Shown in pieces: positions 22,897-30,343 of a DNA stretch of 61,692 nucleotides. This DNA comes from Lachnospiraceae bacterium. GTDB lineage: Bacteria > Bacillota > Clostridia > Lachnospirales > Lachnospiraceae. The first letter of the stretch is position 1, and every line of letters starts with the position of its first letter. The notes under the pieces were generated by a model. That model worked only from the letters and a program-made list of their open reading frames with translations, searched no databases and was not told where the DNA came from. Location of the stretch: assembly GCA_017938485.1 (NCBI GenBank), contig JAGBBM010000117.1, positions 1 to 61,692 on the forward strand. The letters are read 5' to 3'. The position numbers and the translations under genes were made by a program.

Positions 22897-23553
22897 TTAA
22901 TTATAAACTGCTCTTAGTTGGTCGATGAGCCAGATATAAAGATCTTGCTCTATTCTTTTACAGAAGCCCCCATCAAATACAGATTGATCAGGGAACTCAG
23001 GACCCGTAAGTAATTCTATATCAGTGAGCCAGCTATCAAAATCCGATATAAAGTTGACACAATCATATTTGTCGTAGAACATACGAAGGTTAGCTCTGAT
23101 TGTATAGTTATCATTAAAGGGCATTGGCCTTGACCAGTAATATATTATTTCCTTTAATGATTCTTCTTTAAGATCTGTTAACCAGACATGTTCACGATCA
23201 CCAAGATTAATCTCTGTGCTATTTAGATCAGCTGTGTTGCGTACAATTGCGAGACCATCTAGTAACGATATGAGAGTGAGCCCACATTTATATGTATAGT
23301 GTCGTATTGTATATTCATGTAGCCATGACATTTGTCCTGGCCTGTACGGAATTTTCATGCTGTGATTAAAGACTGAAACCTTTGGACAGTTTTTTAATTC
23401 TATCCATGTGTCATCACCAAACAAGTTCTGAACAAACATATCTGGGATTCCATTTGCGGTTCCATGTGATTCGATCTTCTGGTAATCGATATTAAGCCTT
23501 TTGAATTTAGCAGTCAGTGCACGTGCAAAATCTTTTTCTGTCTGGTATGTCAT
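22897..23553 (-). CDS. PD-(D/E)xK nuclease (VRR-NUC or resolvase-like)
   Basis: The 218-residue protein has the nuclease core in its first 80 residues: ESHGTANGIPDMFV (Asp38), WIELKN (Glu52, Lys54) and RPGQMSWL (Gln74). This is the order seen in VRR-NUC and archaeal-type Holliday-junction nucleases. It may resolve recombination intermediates or attack host DNA. The C-terminal 120 residues are unassigned. GGAG precedes ATG 23553. Confidence 0.8.
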   Translation of the reverse strand: MTYQTEKDFARALTAKFKRLNIDYQKIESHGTANGIPDMFVQNLFGDDTWIELKNCPKVSVFNHSMKIPYRPGQMSWLHEYTIRHYTYKCGLTLISLLDGLAIVRNTADLNSTEINLGDREHVWLTDLKEESLKEIIYYWSRPMPFNDNYTIRANLRMFYDKYDCVNFISDFDSWLTDIELLTGPEFPDQSVFDGGFCKRIEQDLYIWLIDQLRAVYN

Positions 23554-23555
23554 AA

Positions 23556-23816
23556 CTATTTTCTCCTTGGCTCAACGAGCCTGTTGAAAGTGTTCTCCAA
23601 CTCTGTGGAGTTTAATACAAGAGAGTCTGAACATTGTAGCAATATTGCTTCAAGCAATTTGCATACACCCAGATCTTTCTTGATCCTACTGCGCATACAA
23701 GCAGCACCCATGTACGTACTAGATTTACCAGTAGTACAGTCAAAGTACTGTCTGTACTTTTCTTCAAGCTCTGAGATCCTTTCCTTTAGAACCTTCAACA
23801 TCCATCTTCTGTCCAT
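23556..23816 (-). CDS. Helical protein (86 aa)
   Basis: The start MDRRWMLKVLKERISELEEK at 23816 follows GGAGG by five bases; the ATG at 23843 has no site. It is mostly helical with three Cys and ends with TAG two bases before the nuclease gene. Function unknown. Confidence 0.65.
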   Translation of the reverse strand: MDRRWMLKVLKERISELEEKYRQYFDCTTGKSSTYMGAACMRSRIKKDLGVCKLLEAILLQCSDSLVLNSTELENTFNRLVEPRRK

Positions 23817-23973
23817 CAGTACCTCCACCTGAGAGTGACTCAAGCTGTTCCCTTGCCTTGGTTATCCTTAGCCTTGCTCTATATCCAAGAGCAACACCAA
23901 GTGCCCAAACAATTAGACCTGAAGATACAGGTACTAATATTATCCATGCCCATGTTGTTATGAAGTCTGTCAT
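23764..23973 (-). CDS. Single-TM protein (69 aa)
   Basis: It begins MTDFITTWAWIILVPVSSG and has one membrane span (about residues 7-28), then a basic segment and a Gly/Lys-rich tail. GGAGG lies seven bases before ATG 23973. Its 3' end overlaps the next gene by 53 bases, long for this genome, but both starts have strong ribosome sites. Confidence 0.6.
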   Translation of the reverse strand: MTDFITTWAWIILVPVSSGLIVWALGVALGYRARLRITKAREQLESLSGGGTDGQKMDVEGSKGKDLRA

Positions 23974-24311
23974 CTCTGTGCCTCCATTGCCTGAGAGTGA
24001 CATGCTACACTTGCATTCCAATAGAATGTAGCAAGGTTCTCATCACCTCTATGCTGATACTCTAAAGCTTTGACAGCATAGTTATCTCCCTGTGTTTGGA
24101 ACTCAGCGAAGCTTTTCCAGTAGTCACGAACATAATGATTGTACTGGAACTTATCTATCTCGTAAGCTTCTGGATTATTGTCCTTCAGCATGTTAAGATA
24201 GTAATGACCATTGATGATATAGATATTCATACCGATCAACTTGCCAAACCTTCTAACTGACCAGGAATAATCTGGGTCATGACCAACAAATACTTTCTGT
24301 GGAATTCTCAT
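23970..24311 (-). CDS. Unknown aromatic-rich protein (113 aa)
   Basis: The sequence (MRIPQKVFVGHDPDYSWSVR, rich in Tyr, Trp and His) has no known family. It overlaps both neighbours by ATGA, with AAGGAGG before its own start. Confidence 0.7.
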   Translation of the reverse strand: MRIPQKVFVGHDPDYSWSVRRFGKLIGMNIYIINGHYYLNMLKDNNPEAYEIDKFQYNHYVRDYWKSFAEFQTQGDNYAVKALEYQHRGDENLATFYWNASVACHSQAMEAQR

Positions 24312-24490
24312 TTGTCCTCCTTAATGATATATCCATTACTGTCTGTCTTGAGATTGTCTGCAGCTTCATCCATCTTCCTGATGATTGTATGAAGCTCGTC
24401 GTTTACCTCAGAGCTTATGGTGTTATTGATCACACCAAGGATCCCTCTTAATAACATGAACGTATCAATGTGTTCTATTGTTATTTCCAT
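24308..24490 (-). CDS. Small helical protein (60 aa)
   Basis: It starts MEITIEHIDTFMLLRG at 24490, where ATG overlaps the upstream stop (TAATG). It is acidic and helical, with no recognised domain. Confidence 0.65.
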   Translation of the reverse strand: MEITIEHIDTFMLLRGILGVINNTISSEVNDELHTIIRKMDEAADNLKTDSNGYIIKEDK

Positions 24491-24852
24491 TACCAATCCT
24501 CCTCTTCATGTTCTGGTAGTATAGACTCAGGATCTTTGAAGTCATCTTCTTCAAGCTCCTCTTCAATGATGTTGCTCAATGCTTTCTCGAGTTCTTTTAT
24601 TTCTTCTGGAGAACCTTGCACGAATATCCAGTCATTGACATCACCTTCTACCCAATACCTTATCTGGAGGATGTCGATCTCTTTGATTTCCCAGTCACCA
24701 TCTGGTGGATCTCCAGGATCACCATTGCTGCGATACATTGTACCTGGTGTATACCAACCTTCTCCATAAGCGGAGACCATTACAGAATACTCAGTACCTT
24801 TGTACTCAATCCTATAATCAGGATTGTAGTAGTTACGACAATAAGTCTGCAT
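24490..24852 (-). CDS. Acidic protein (120 aa)
   Basis: It starts MQTYCRNYYNPDYRIEYKG at 24852, seven bases after GGAGG. An aromatic beta-like N-terminal part is followed by a strongly acidic C-terminus (IIEEELEEDDFKDPES). Highly acidic small early proteins sometimes mimic DNA to block host nucleases or polymerase; this is only a possibility here. The frame stays open upstream for about 50 codons (see findings). Confidence 0.7.
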   Translation of the reverse strand: MQTYCRNYYNPDYRIEYKGTEYSVMVSAYGEGWYTPGTMYRSNGDPGDPPDGDWEIKEIDILQIRYWVEGDVNDWIFVQGSPEEIKELEKALSNIIEEELEEDDFKDPESILPEHEEEDW

Positions 24853-24944
24853 ACTTAAACCTCCATTAACAGTTATAGTATTTAACCTCTGGCTTTGACT
24901 CACTAAACATATAGTAGCATTGAGACTCTTGTTGCATGCTGTAA

Positions 24945-25010
24945 TTACGTCTTCAAGACGTTTCTGTGCAGCACGCTTGCATTCGATTGCTCTGATCTCG
25001 TCTCGTCCAT
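24945..25010 (-). CDS. Very short or frame-disrupted gene (21 aa)
   Basis: A canonical GGAGG lies six bases before ATG 25010, but the frame ends after 21 codons. A directly repeated pentamer (24998-25002 and 25003-25007) lies at the second codon. If one copy were missing, the frame would continue as a coherent helix (IRAIECKRAAQKRLEDVITA) and join the 24490 gene. It may be a frameshifted longer gene. Confidence 0.4.
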   Translation of the reverse strand: MDETRSEQSNASVLHRNVLKT

Positions 25011-25011
25011 G

Positions 25012-25374
25012 TTATACCTCCAATGCTCTTTGTAAAATACGAACAAATTCCTTACGCAAGTCTCTGTTCTTTGAGAGACGCCTGTATATGCAGCCCATTC
25101 TAAAAGCCAGGACAGACTTTTCATAGAATGTATCCGGTATAAGGTCTGCGAAATGTCCATAAGTATCTCGTTCAAACCAGACCCTGTACCATTTACGTTC
25201 AATCAGCAGTGGCTTATCGACTTCAATACCTATACTTTCCTGCCACTCGATGTCTTCGAGCATGGCAGACTTTATACAGTAGCAGAAGTCTGCTCCGTAA
25301 GATCTAAGCATATGCTGCGGCAGTTTAGCATTCTCTGCTACCCAGATAGGAATCGTAGTTCTATCAATCAACAT
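25012..25374 (-). CDS. Unknown protein (120 aa)
   Basis: It starts MLIDRTTIPIWVAENAKLPQ at 25374 after AGGAGG. It has a basic C-terminal half (YRRLSKNRDLRKEFVRILQR) and no family. Its stop leaves GGAGG placed for the next ATG. Confidence 0.65.
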   Translation of the reverse strand: MLIDRTTIPIWVAENAKLPQHMLRSYGADFCYCIKSAMLEDIEWQESIGIEVDKPLLIERKWYRVWFERDTYGHFADLIPDTFYEKSVLAFRMGCIYRRLSKNRDLRKEFVRILQRALEV

Positions 25375-25531
25375 TCTGTGCCTCCTGTAAAACAGCTTCC
25401 CAAGCTTTAATGATTTCTTTGTCCTGTTCTGGACAGCCATCCAATTTCCACTGTTTAATTACAGCAGCAGCAAGAGCCGCTACTGTATTCTTGAAGACCG
25501 TTAATTCGGCCTTCGTGTATTTCTTAGGCAT
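25364..25531 (-). CDS. Small helical protein (55 aa)
   Basis: It starts MPKKYTKAELTVFKNTVAAL at 25531 after GGAGG, with ATG overlapping the upstream stop (TAATG). Its end overlaps the next start by 11 bases. Function unknown. Confidence 0.65.
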   Translation of the reverse strand: MPKKYTKAELTVFKNTVAALAAAVIKQWKLDGCPEQDKEIIKAWEAVLQEAQNVD

Positions 25532-25755
25532 TACTGTACCTCCTTTGTTAAGAGTGATATACATCTGTTTATATCTTCACAGAACTTTGCATGATCATCG
25601 AAGTCTTCGGGTGGATTCTTTCCATGCCAGATAATCCAGAGCTCTGCCAAAATATCAAACAGAACATCCTTACTACTTGGCTCGAACTTAGATAGCACTC
25701 TGTCTGCGAAGACCTCTGCGATAATATGTCTAAGGTTATCGTTGAGATTATCCAT
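25531..25755 (-). CDS. Small acidic protein (74 aa), paralogue of the amber-split gene upstream
   Basis: The sequence contains IIAEVFADRVLSKFEPSS and DILAELWIIWHGKNPPEDF. Both segments resemble the upstream reading (LVADRVYYLTT; DILLEL-amber-SLYHNDIDPSD). AAGGAG lies 11 bases before the ATG. Unknown family. Confidence 0.65.
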   Translation of the reverse strand: MDNLNDNLRHIIAEVFADRVLSKFEPSSKDVLFDILAELWIIWHGKNPPEDFDDHAKFCEDINRCISLLTKEVQ

Positions 25756-25786
25756 ACTACTTTATCTCCTTGAAGCATTGGTCTGC

Positions 25787-25996
25787 CTAGTTAGATGCTT
25801 CATCATGTAACCTGTCATACAGGTCTGAACTGATGTCACTAGGATCTATATCGTTGTGATACAGACTCTAGAGCTCCAGCAGAATATCGTGCACCGCACA
25901 ATAAGAAGCAAACTGTGGAGTCTGCTTCTCCTCAGTAGTCAGATAATAAACTCTGTCTGCGACCAGCGTGCGTACACACTCCTTGAATCCTATCAT
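25787..25996 (-). pseudogene. Small gene interrupted by in-frame TAG (paralogue of 25531 gene)
   Basis: ATG 25996 follows GGAGG by seven bases. The frame reads 42 codons to TAG at 25868-25870, then 26 further codons in the same frame to TAG at 25787-25789. Similarity to the 74-residue neighbour continues on both sides of the first TAG, which aligns with a Trp (TGG) codon there. It could be a nonsense mutant, a read-through gene or a sequence error. Confidence 0.5.
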
Positions 25997-26009
25997 TGGT
26001 AACCTCCAA

Positions 26010-26050
26010 CTAACAGTTTAGCTGCTCTTTCGAGTTCAGCGGTCTGTTAG
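26010..26050 (-). ncRNA. Hairpin element with GNRA-type loop in leader
   Basis: CTAACAG/CTGTTAG encloses GCTG/CAGC and a CTC-GAAA-GAG tip, one long hairpin with two small internal loops. It lies just upstream of the ribosome site of the 25996 gene, in a 105-base gap without an ORF. It has no T-run, so it is not a terminator; it is perhaps an RNA-stability or control element. Confidence 0.45.
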
Positions 26051-26101
26051 TGCTACCATTTAGATGCCCTGCTCATATCAAGGCATCCAAGAGTAACACT
26101 A

Positions 26102-26317
26102 CTAGATTAATTCCCAAGACATCTTAGTCATAGCCTTGAGATACCTAAGTTGGTCTGCCTGGTAGGCCACTTCTTTTTGCGGAATGGCTTTTATGAACTT
26201 ACCGTTCACTTCCAGACTAGCAAAGTGCGTCGCCAGGTTTAAGCAGATGACTGCTGTCCCTAGCAAAGTATTGTAATACTGATTGGTTTTAATATGCGAA
26301 CCTATAGAACGTGTCAT
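26102..26317 (-). CDS. Small unknown protein (71 aa), ends with tandem TAG TAG
   Basis: It begins MTRSIGSHIKTNQYYNTLLG and includes a hydrophobic stretch (LLGTAVICLNLATHFASL). GGAGG lies six bases before ATG 26317. The double amber stop supports TAG being an efficient stop for this phage. Confidence 0.65.
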   Translation of the reverse strand: MTRSIGSHIKTNQYYNTLLGTAVICLNLATHFASLEVNGKFIKAIPQKEVAYQADQLRYLKAMTKMSWELI

Positions 26318-26426
26318 TTAACACCTCCAGATAACGCTGAACAAGTCTGACGTCCCATGTAGCATACACCACGTGGGACCCGACTAAGACCACGTAACCC
26401 GTGGCCAACAGCCTGACGTTTATCAT
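26289..26426 (-). CDS. Alternative small frame with TM-like segment (45 aa)
   Basis: AAGGAGG lies five bases before ATG 26426; the product (MINVRLLATGYVVLVGSHVV and so on) has one hydrophobic segment. It lies inside the 26314-26562 frame and runs 29 bases into the next gene. One of the two frames may be spurious, or both may be used. Confidence 0.35.
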   Translation of the reverse strand: MINVRLLATGYVVLVGSHVVYATWDVRLVQRYLEVLNDTFYRFAY

Positions 26427-26562
26427 AGCTGCCTCCTTCCAAGGCATTCCAGCCCTGGGCCTGATAAGAAACGCTACGTGTTTCTTCGTAGCGTTGTACA
26501 GCGGCCTGATTGTGCATCGCACATGTTAGTGCGACACAGGCCAGGTCAAGACTGATATTCAT
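26314..26562 (-). CDS. Unknown protein (82 aa)
   Basis: It starts MNISLDLACVALTCAMHNQA at 26562 after GGGAGG, a Cys-containing hydrophobic N-terminus that could be a weak signal, then a basic C-terminus. Its stop overlaps the next ATG (ATGA). It overlaps an alternative frame at 26289-26426. Confidence 0.5.
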   Translation of the reverse strand: MNISLDLACVALTCAMHNQAAVQRYEETRSVSYQAQGWNALEGGSYDKRQAVGHGLRGLSRVPRGVCYMGRQTCSALSGGVK

Positions 26563-26663
26563 ACTGTACCTCCCAGTACATGAAGTAGTTATTCCGTAAT
26601 GTAACGGTTCAGACACCCGAGCATTAACTCGGATGCCCAATCGTGACACTCTAAGAATCCAGA

Positions 26664-27176
26664 TTACTTCTTCAGTACAGCCATCTTCTTAGCTTCTTCT
26701 TCGCTGTATCCGATAGCCATAAGTGCCTTAATAGCAGCACTGAGCGGATCTTCTACTCCAAAGAACAGAGTCAGTTTTGGATACCTGGTTGATGCATCTT
26801 TAAGCTCCAGCATTGCTGCCTTCCACTCGGCTATGACTCCTTCATCCGGTCTAACATCTGAAGCATCCCTCTTGTGATGTGAGTCCCGGACAGCAAGCTT
26901 CATAGAAGCATCCGGAATCAAGCTTGCAGCAAGCTTTACCAGATTGGTCTTAGACGGCTTACCGTCTACTATGACGTTTTCCAGTTTGACTCTGTATTGT
27001 GATACAGTACTGTGTTCGTCCCGTGGCAGCGCCATGACTGCCTTGACGATGGCTTCCTTGTCATCTTTGACAAGATCCTTCGTGTCCTCTAGTAGCTTCT
27101 CCTTACCGAGCTCGGCATTGTCGTTAAGACGTGTGCTAACTTCGATTCCGTTGATTGTGAATACAACACTTTTCAT
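26664..27176 (-). CDS. First clear gene of leftward block, unknown (170 aa)
   Basis: It begins MKSVVFTINGIEVSTRLNDN, with a compact alpha/beta pattern and a basic segment (RDSHHKRDASDVRPD) in the middle; the C-terminus ends IGYSEEEAKKMAVLKK, a UBA-like short helix pair. GAGGAAG lies eight bases before the ATG. As the first clear gene transcribed after infection it is a good candidate for a host-takeover factor, by position only. Confidence 0.75.
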   Translation of the reverse strand: MKSVVFTINGIEVSTRLNDNAELGKEKLLEDTKDLVKDDKEAIVKAVMALPRDEHSTVSQYRVKLENVIVDGKPSKTNLVKLAASLIPDASMKLAVRDSHHKRDASDVRPDEGVIAEWKAAMLELKDASTRYPKLTLFFGVEDPLSAAIKALMAIGYSEEEAKKMAVLKK

Positions 27177-27219
27177 AAGAGTTCTTCCTCGATGGTCTTG
27201 ACGAATTAACAGCTAGATC

Positions 27220-27519
27220 TTAATGAAGCAACGCTTCGGACCTAGTCTGTGGCTCGTCAGCCATCTGTATCCGCCCCACACGCGTCCTGGAGCAAGACCT
27301 GATACCCAAAAGTACCGACCTGGTACCTTCGAGTATTTTTTGGCCCTTGTAATCGAGTTGCTGTCTCGGGCCTAGCAGCAATCTATTATATATAATCCAC
27401 TGTTTTTGGAATACATTTGCATGTACAGGAACAATTTTTTCCGTGCACCGGTCAAAAACCTCAGGAGCAAGAGTTTGAACAACACCATCGGGCCGAGGTT
27501 CGCTGCAGTAAGGGCTCAC
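27220..27519 (-). CDS. Possible early protein (99 aa), GTG start, weak support
   Basis: The frame stays open for 99 codons in the leftward leader. It has coding-like composition in its first half (GVVQTLAPEVFDRCTEKIV) and a basic second half. No ribosome site precedes the GTG. It may be real or just an open stretch in a structured leader. Confidence 0.3.
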   Translation of the reverse strand: MSPYCSEPRPDGVVQTLAPEVFDRCTEKIVPVHANVFQKQWIIYNRLLLGPRQQLDYKGQKILEGTRSVLLGIRSCSRTRVGRIQMADEPQTRSEALLH

Positions 27520-27781
27520 GAACGAAGAAACTTGACAACAGGCTCACGAACGACACTTCTGATTCATGATTCACCGACAAGCGAAACTTGTGAATGTATA
27601 TTTTTATAATGTTAAGTCTTATTTTTACATATTCAAGGAAAAAATTTTTTTTAATTTCAAAGTGAAAAAGTGTTAGGCTAAAATGAAAAAATATACATTC
27701 ATAGCTTTGGCTTAATAGTTCCAATAATCTGTACTTGTTGGCGATAAACTTCTGCTTTTCTGGCACTTGGTTTTATGTACA

Positions 27782-27810
27782 TTTACAAGGCTGAGTTTTT
27801 GTGGTACTTT
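27782..27810 (+). promoter_or_regulatory. Rightward promoter, TTTACA type
   Basis: TTTACA (27782-27787), a 17-base spacer and TACTTT (27805-27810) precede the ParB-like and terminase genes. The upstream context TACATTTACAAGG is shared with the promoters at 43935 and 51448. Confidence 0.6.
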
Positions 27811-27828
27811 TATACTAAGGAGCATGAT

Positions 27829-28380
27829 ATGATTAAGATTAACTGTGAAACAAAGGACACAATCAGGCTGACTGATTGTATACCATTTCAAGGAAAGCTT
27901 AAAAAGCGTACTGAACAGGATATTCAGGAGCTTAAGAAGTCTTTGGAATCTGAAGGGCTCATGATGCCTTTTGCAATATGGCTTCATGATAATAAAAAGT
28001 ATCTTTTGGATGGACATGGTAGGAAAGAGGCACTTGTCCGTATGGCCGTAGATGATGCAACATTGTTGAATGTTGATTGGCCATGTGTCTTCATTAAAGC
28101 AAAAACAGAAGAAGAGGCTCGTAAGGCACTTCTTCAGATTACTAGCAGCTATGGTAAGATTACTAGGTTAGGTGTAAAGCAATTTACAGCTACTATTCCT
28201 GACTATGTAGCACCTTCTATAGCTAAATTTGTAGCTAAGCCTAAGACTGTTGAGTCAGGTGATAAGTTAGTAAGTGTACCAAAGGCACAAAAGAGTGTTA
28301 TCAGGATCCGTGTAGAAAAAGAGCGCTTTGCACAGGTTCTTGATATTCTTAAACAGTTTGACTTTATAGAGGTACTTTAA
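27829..28380 (+). CDS. ParB/sulfiredoxin-like domain protein
   Basis: The 183-residue protein has a ParB-type N-terminal domain: RLTDCIPFQGKLKKRTEQ, IQELKKSLESEGLMMPFAIW and the signature YLLDGHGRKEAL (residues 59-69). Such proteins bind or hydrolyse nucleotides, and many phages carry one next to the terminase, where it may act in packaging or DNA handling. The start at 27829 follows AAGGAG; an upstream ATG lies inside the promoter. Confidence 0.8.
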   Translation: MIKINCETKDTIRLTDCIPFQGKLKKRTEQDIQELKKSLESEGLMMPFAIWLHDNKKYLLDGHGRKEALVRMAVDDATLLNVDWPCVFIKAKTEEEARKALLQITSSYGKITRLGVKQFTATIPDYVAPSIAKFVAKPKTVESGDKLVSVPKAQKSVIRIRVEKERFAQVLDILKQFDFIEVL

Positions 28381-30290
28381 TGGATAATGAGCTTGTCTTA
28401 CAAGAAGCCAGTGACGCTGTTGGTACTATATCGTTTACAGAAGTAACTAGACAGTTTGTAGAAGAAGAAGTTAAGTTACCTTGGTATGCGTCTCGTAAGC
28501 GTGATGCAGTTGACGAGTCTCTTGATTCTATTTATGAGATAGCAGTTGCACATCATCAAACGCTTATTGAATTTATATCATCAGACCCTGAATATGCAGT
28601 AATGTGCGCAGAAATGTCTTATGCAAAGTGGACAAATATTCTTACACAGTCTGCGCTTACTGGCTGTATAGCTACAGAAGAGGGTAATGTATCGATTTCT
28701 AGGAACCAAATAGCTGCACTTGAGCTTAGGGTAAGACAGGCTAAAAATGAAGTTGGTATTGTGACAGATTATGCGTTTACATTAGCTCCTGATGGTAAGA
28801 AACGTGACCACTTAATCAGAGCACTTTATATGAATGCAATAATGCACAAAGATACCAGGGCAATGACATATCTTATTGATAGGTTGGATGGTCGTCCAGC
28901 AGAGTCACGTGTAGCAGATTTGTCATATGATAATGCCTACAATATCTACATGATACTGCATACTTTGTTTGATAAACAGCTGCAGGTTATCAATGCAGGT
29001 AATGGTACAATTCTTGTTTGTTGTTCTAGACGTGCAGGTAAGTCGCACATGTTGGTAGCAATTAGTGCAGTAGAATGTTTGCGTAAACCAAATACTACTT
29101 GTATCTATATTGGTGAAACGATGGAACTTACAGAAGGTATTGTAGACGATGCCATGAACAAGATTGTTGATGAGTGCCATTTACGTGATAAACGTGGTAA
29201 GCGGTTTAATTGGCGTAAAATGGATAATGGTTCACAGATTCTTGTTCGTGGCTTGTCTAACACCAAAGACCCTGACCAGATACGTGGTAAGGGTGCAAAG
29301 ATCATTATTATAGATGAGTTCTTCCATCTTAAATCAGAACTTTTGGCATATCTCCAGGATCAGGTACTTGCACCTATGCAGATGGACTATGCAGATGATT
29401 ATAAGTTTATTTGTGCAGGAACACCTCCTTCTATTAAAGGAACATTTGGTGAAGCAGCTTGGAAGACTTGGGAAGTACCACATTTCAGTTGGACATGGCG
29501 TGATAACCCACACCCAGTAAGCCTTCAAGCTCGTGAAGCTTATGTTGAAAAAGCAATACAGGAAAAAGGCTTGAGCTGGGATACACCGTTCGTGAGACGT
29601 GAGTATCTTGGTGAGTGGGCTTATGACGATGACTTGTTACTTTACCCGAACTATAAAGTCTATGATCCTGATGAGGCTATGCCATCTTGGGAAATATCTC
29701 GTATATTCTTTGGTATAGACTATGGTGTATCTGACAATGATGCAATTTGGGGTGTAGCTTGGTCTGATGATGAAGGCAAAGGTTACCAGTTCTTTGAGAC
29801 TAAGTTCAATAGGCTTGATATTATGGACAGAACTATAAGTCAGCTTGAATACCTTAAGCAAGAGGTTATGAAAGCTTGGATGTTGGCTATTGAACTGTTG
29901 TTAAAAGGCCCTATTAATACCTATGACGCTGAATCTTTGAAACAGTTAAATAAGAGGATTCTTTGGGATGCAGATGATAACGACCAGCATTTGACAGAGG
30001 AATTATCACTAAGCTGTATATTTAAGGACGATGAATTGTTGAGTCTTTTAAGGTTGCAAATAACAAATGCCCATAAAACTGATAAGAAGATTATGTGGGA
30101 CAAAATAGATGAACTTATGCGTACATGTAGGCTTTTACTTATGAAAGGTGGTAAGACTGAGCATGAGTGTGTATCTACTATACTTAAGCGTGGTCCTAAT
30201 GGTGAGATACTTAATGAAGTAGATGATGCAATATTCCATCCTGACCTTTTGCCTTGTATGCGTTATGCCTTGTGGAATGTCCTAAAATAG
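28380..30290 (+). CDS. terL: Terminase large subunit
   Basis: The 636-residue packaging motor has an N-terminal ATPase with Walker A SRRAGKSHM near residue 218, Walker B KIIIIDEFFHL near 308 and coupling motif FICAGTPPS. The C-terminal RNase H-like nuclease has its first acid in FFGIDYGVSDND near 443 and late acids in NEVDDAIFHPDL. It cuts and translocates DNA into proheads. No small terminase is recognised; the ParB-like gene just upstream is a position-based candidate. ATG overlaps the previous stop (TAATG); the stop is TAG. Confidence 0.95.
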   Translation: MDNELVLQEASDAVGTISFTEVTRQFVEEEVKLPWYASRKRDAVDESLDSIYEIAVAHHQTLIEFISSDPEYAVMCAEMSYAKWTNILTQSALTGCIATEEGNVSISRNQIAALELRVRQAKNEVGIVTDYAFTLAPDGKKRDHLIRALYMNAIMHKDTRAMTYLIDRLDGRPAESRVADLSYDNAYNIYMILHTLFDKQLQVINAGNGTILVCCSRRAGKSHMLVAISAVECLRKPNTTCIYIGETMELTEGIVDDAMNKIVDECHLRDKRGKRFNWRKMDNGSQILVRGLSNTKDPDQIRGKGAKIIIIDEFFHLKSELLAYLQDQVLAPMQMDYADDYKFICAGTPPSIKGTFGEAAWKTWEVPHFSWTWRDNPHPVSLQAREAYVEKAIQEKGLSWDTPFVRREYLGEWAYDDDLLLYPNYKVYDPDEAMPSWEISRIFFGIDYGVSDNDAIWGVAWSDDEGKGYQFFETKFNRLDIMDRTISQLEYLKQEVMKAWMLAIELLLKGPINTYDAESLKQLNKRILWDADDNDQHLTEELSLSCIFKDDELLSLLRLQITNAHKTDKKIMWDKIDELMRTCRLLLMKGGKTEHECVSTILKRGPNGEILNEVDDAIFHPDLLPCMRYALWNVLK

Positions 30291-30293
30291 GCA

Positions 30294-30322
30294 TTTACAT
30301 ACTAGGGTTTTTATATTATAAT
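30294..30322 (+). promoter_or_regulatory. Rightward promoter, TTTACA type, perfect -10
   Basis: TTTACA (30294-30299), a 17-base spacer and TATAAT (30317-30322) lie in the 53-base gap before the 1112-residue gene. Confidence 0.8.
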
Positions 30323-30343
30323 AATATATTGTGAGGTATTATT

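Larger units (their letters stand above)
27177..27828. promoter_or_regulatory. Divergent control region
   Basis: This 650-base region separates the leftward and rightward blocks. It holds an inverted pair of TATACATTCAYA elements (27589-27600 and 27692-27703), two direct copies of GGCTCACGAACGA (27513-27525 and 27541-27553), an AT-rich stretch at 27600-27690 and the first rightward TTTACA-type promoter. A GC-richer leader at 27220-27520 could fold extensively or encode a weakly supported protein. A leftward TATAAT lies near 27385, but no matching -35 box is clear. The AT-rich core could also be a replication origin. Confidence 0.6.

Noticed and set aside
27461..27766. Leftward ORF of 101 codons in the divergent region
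   Set aside because: It runs through the AT-rich regulatory repeats, has no ribosome site and looks like translated operator sequence.
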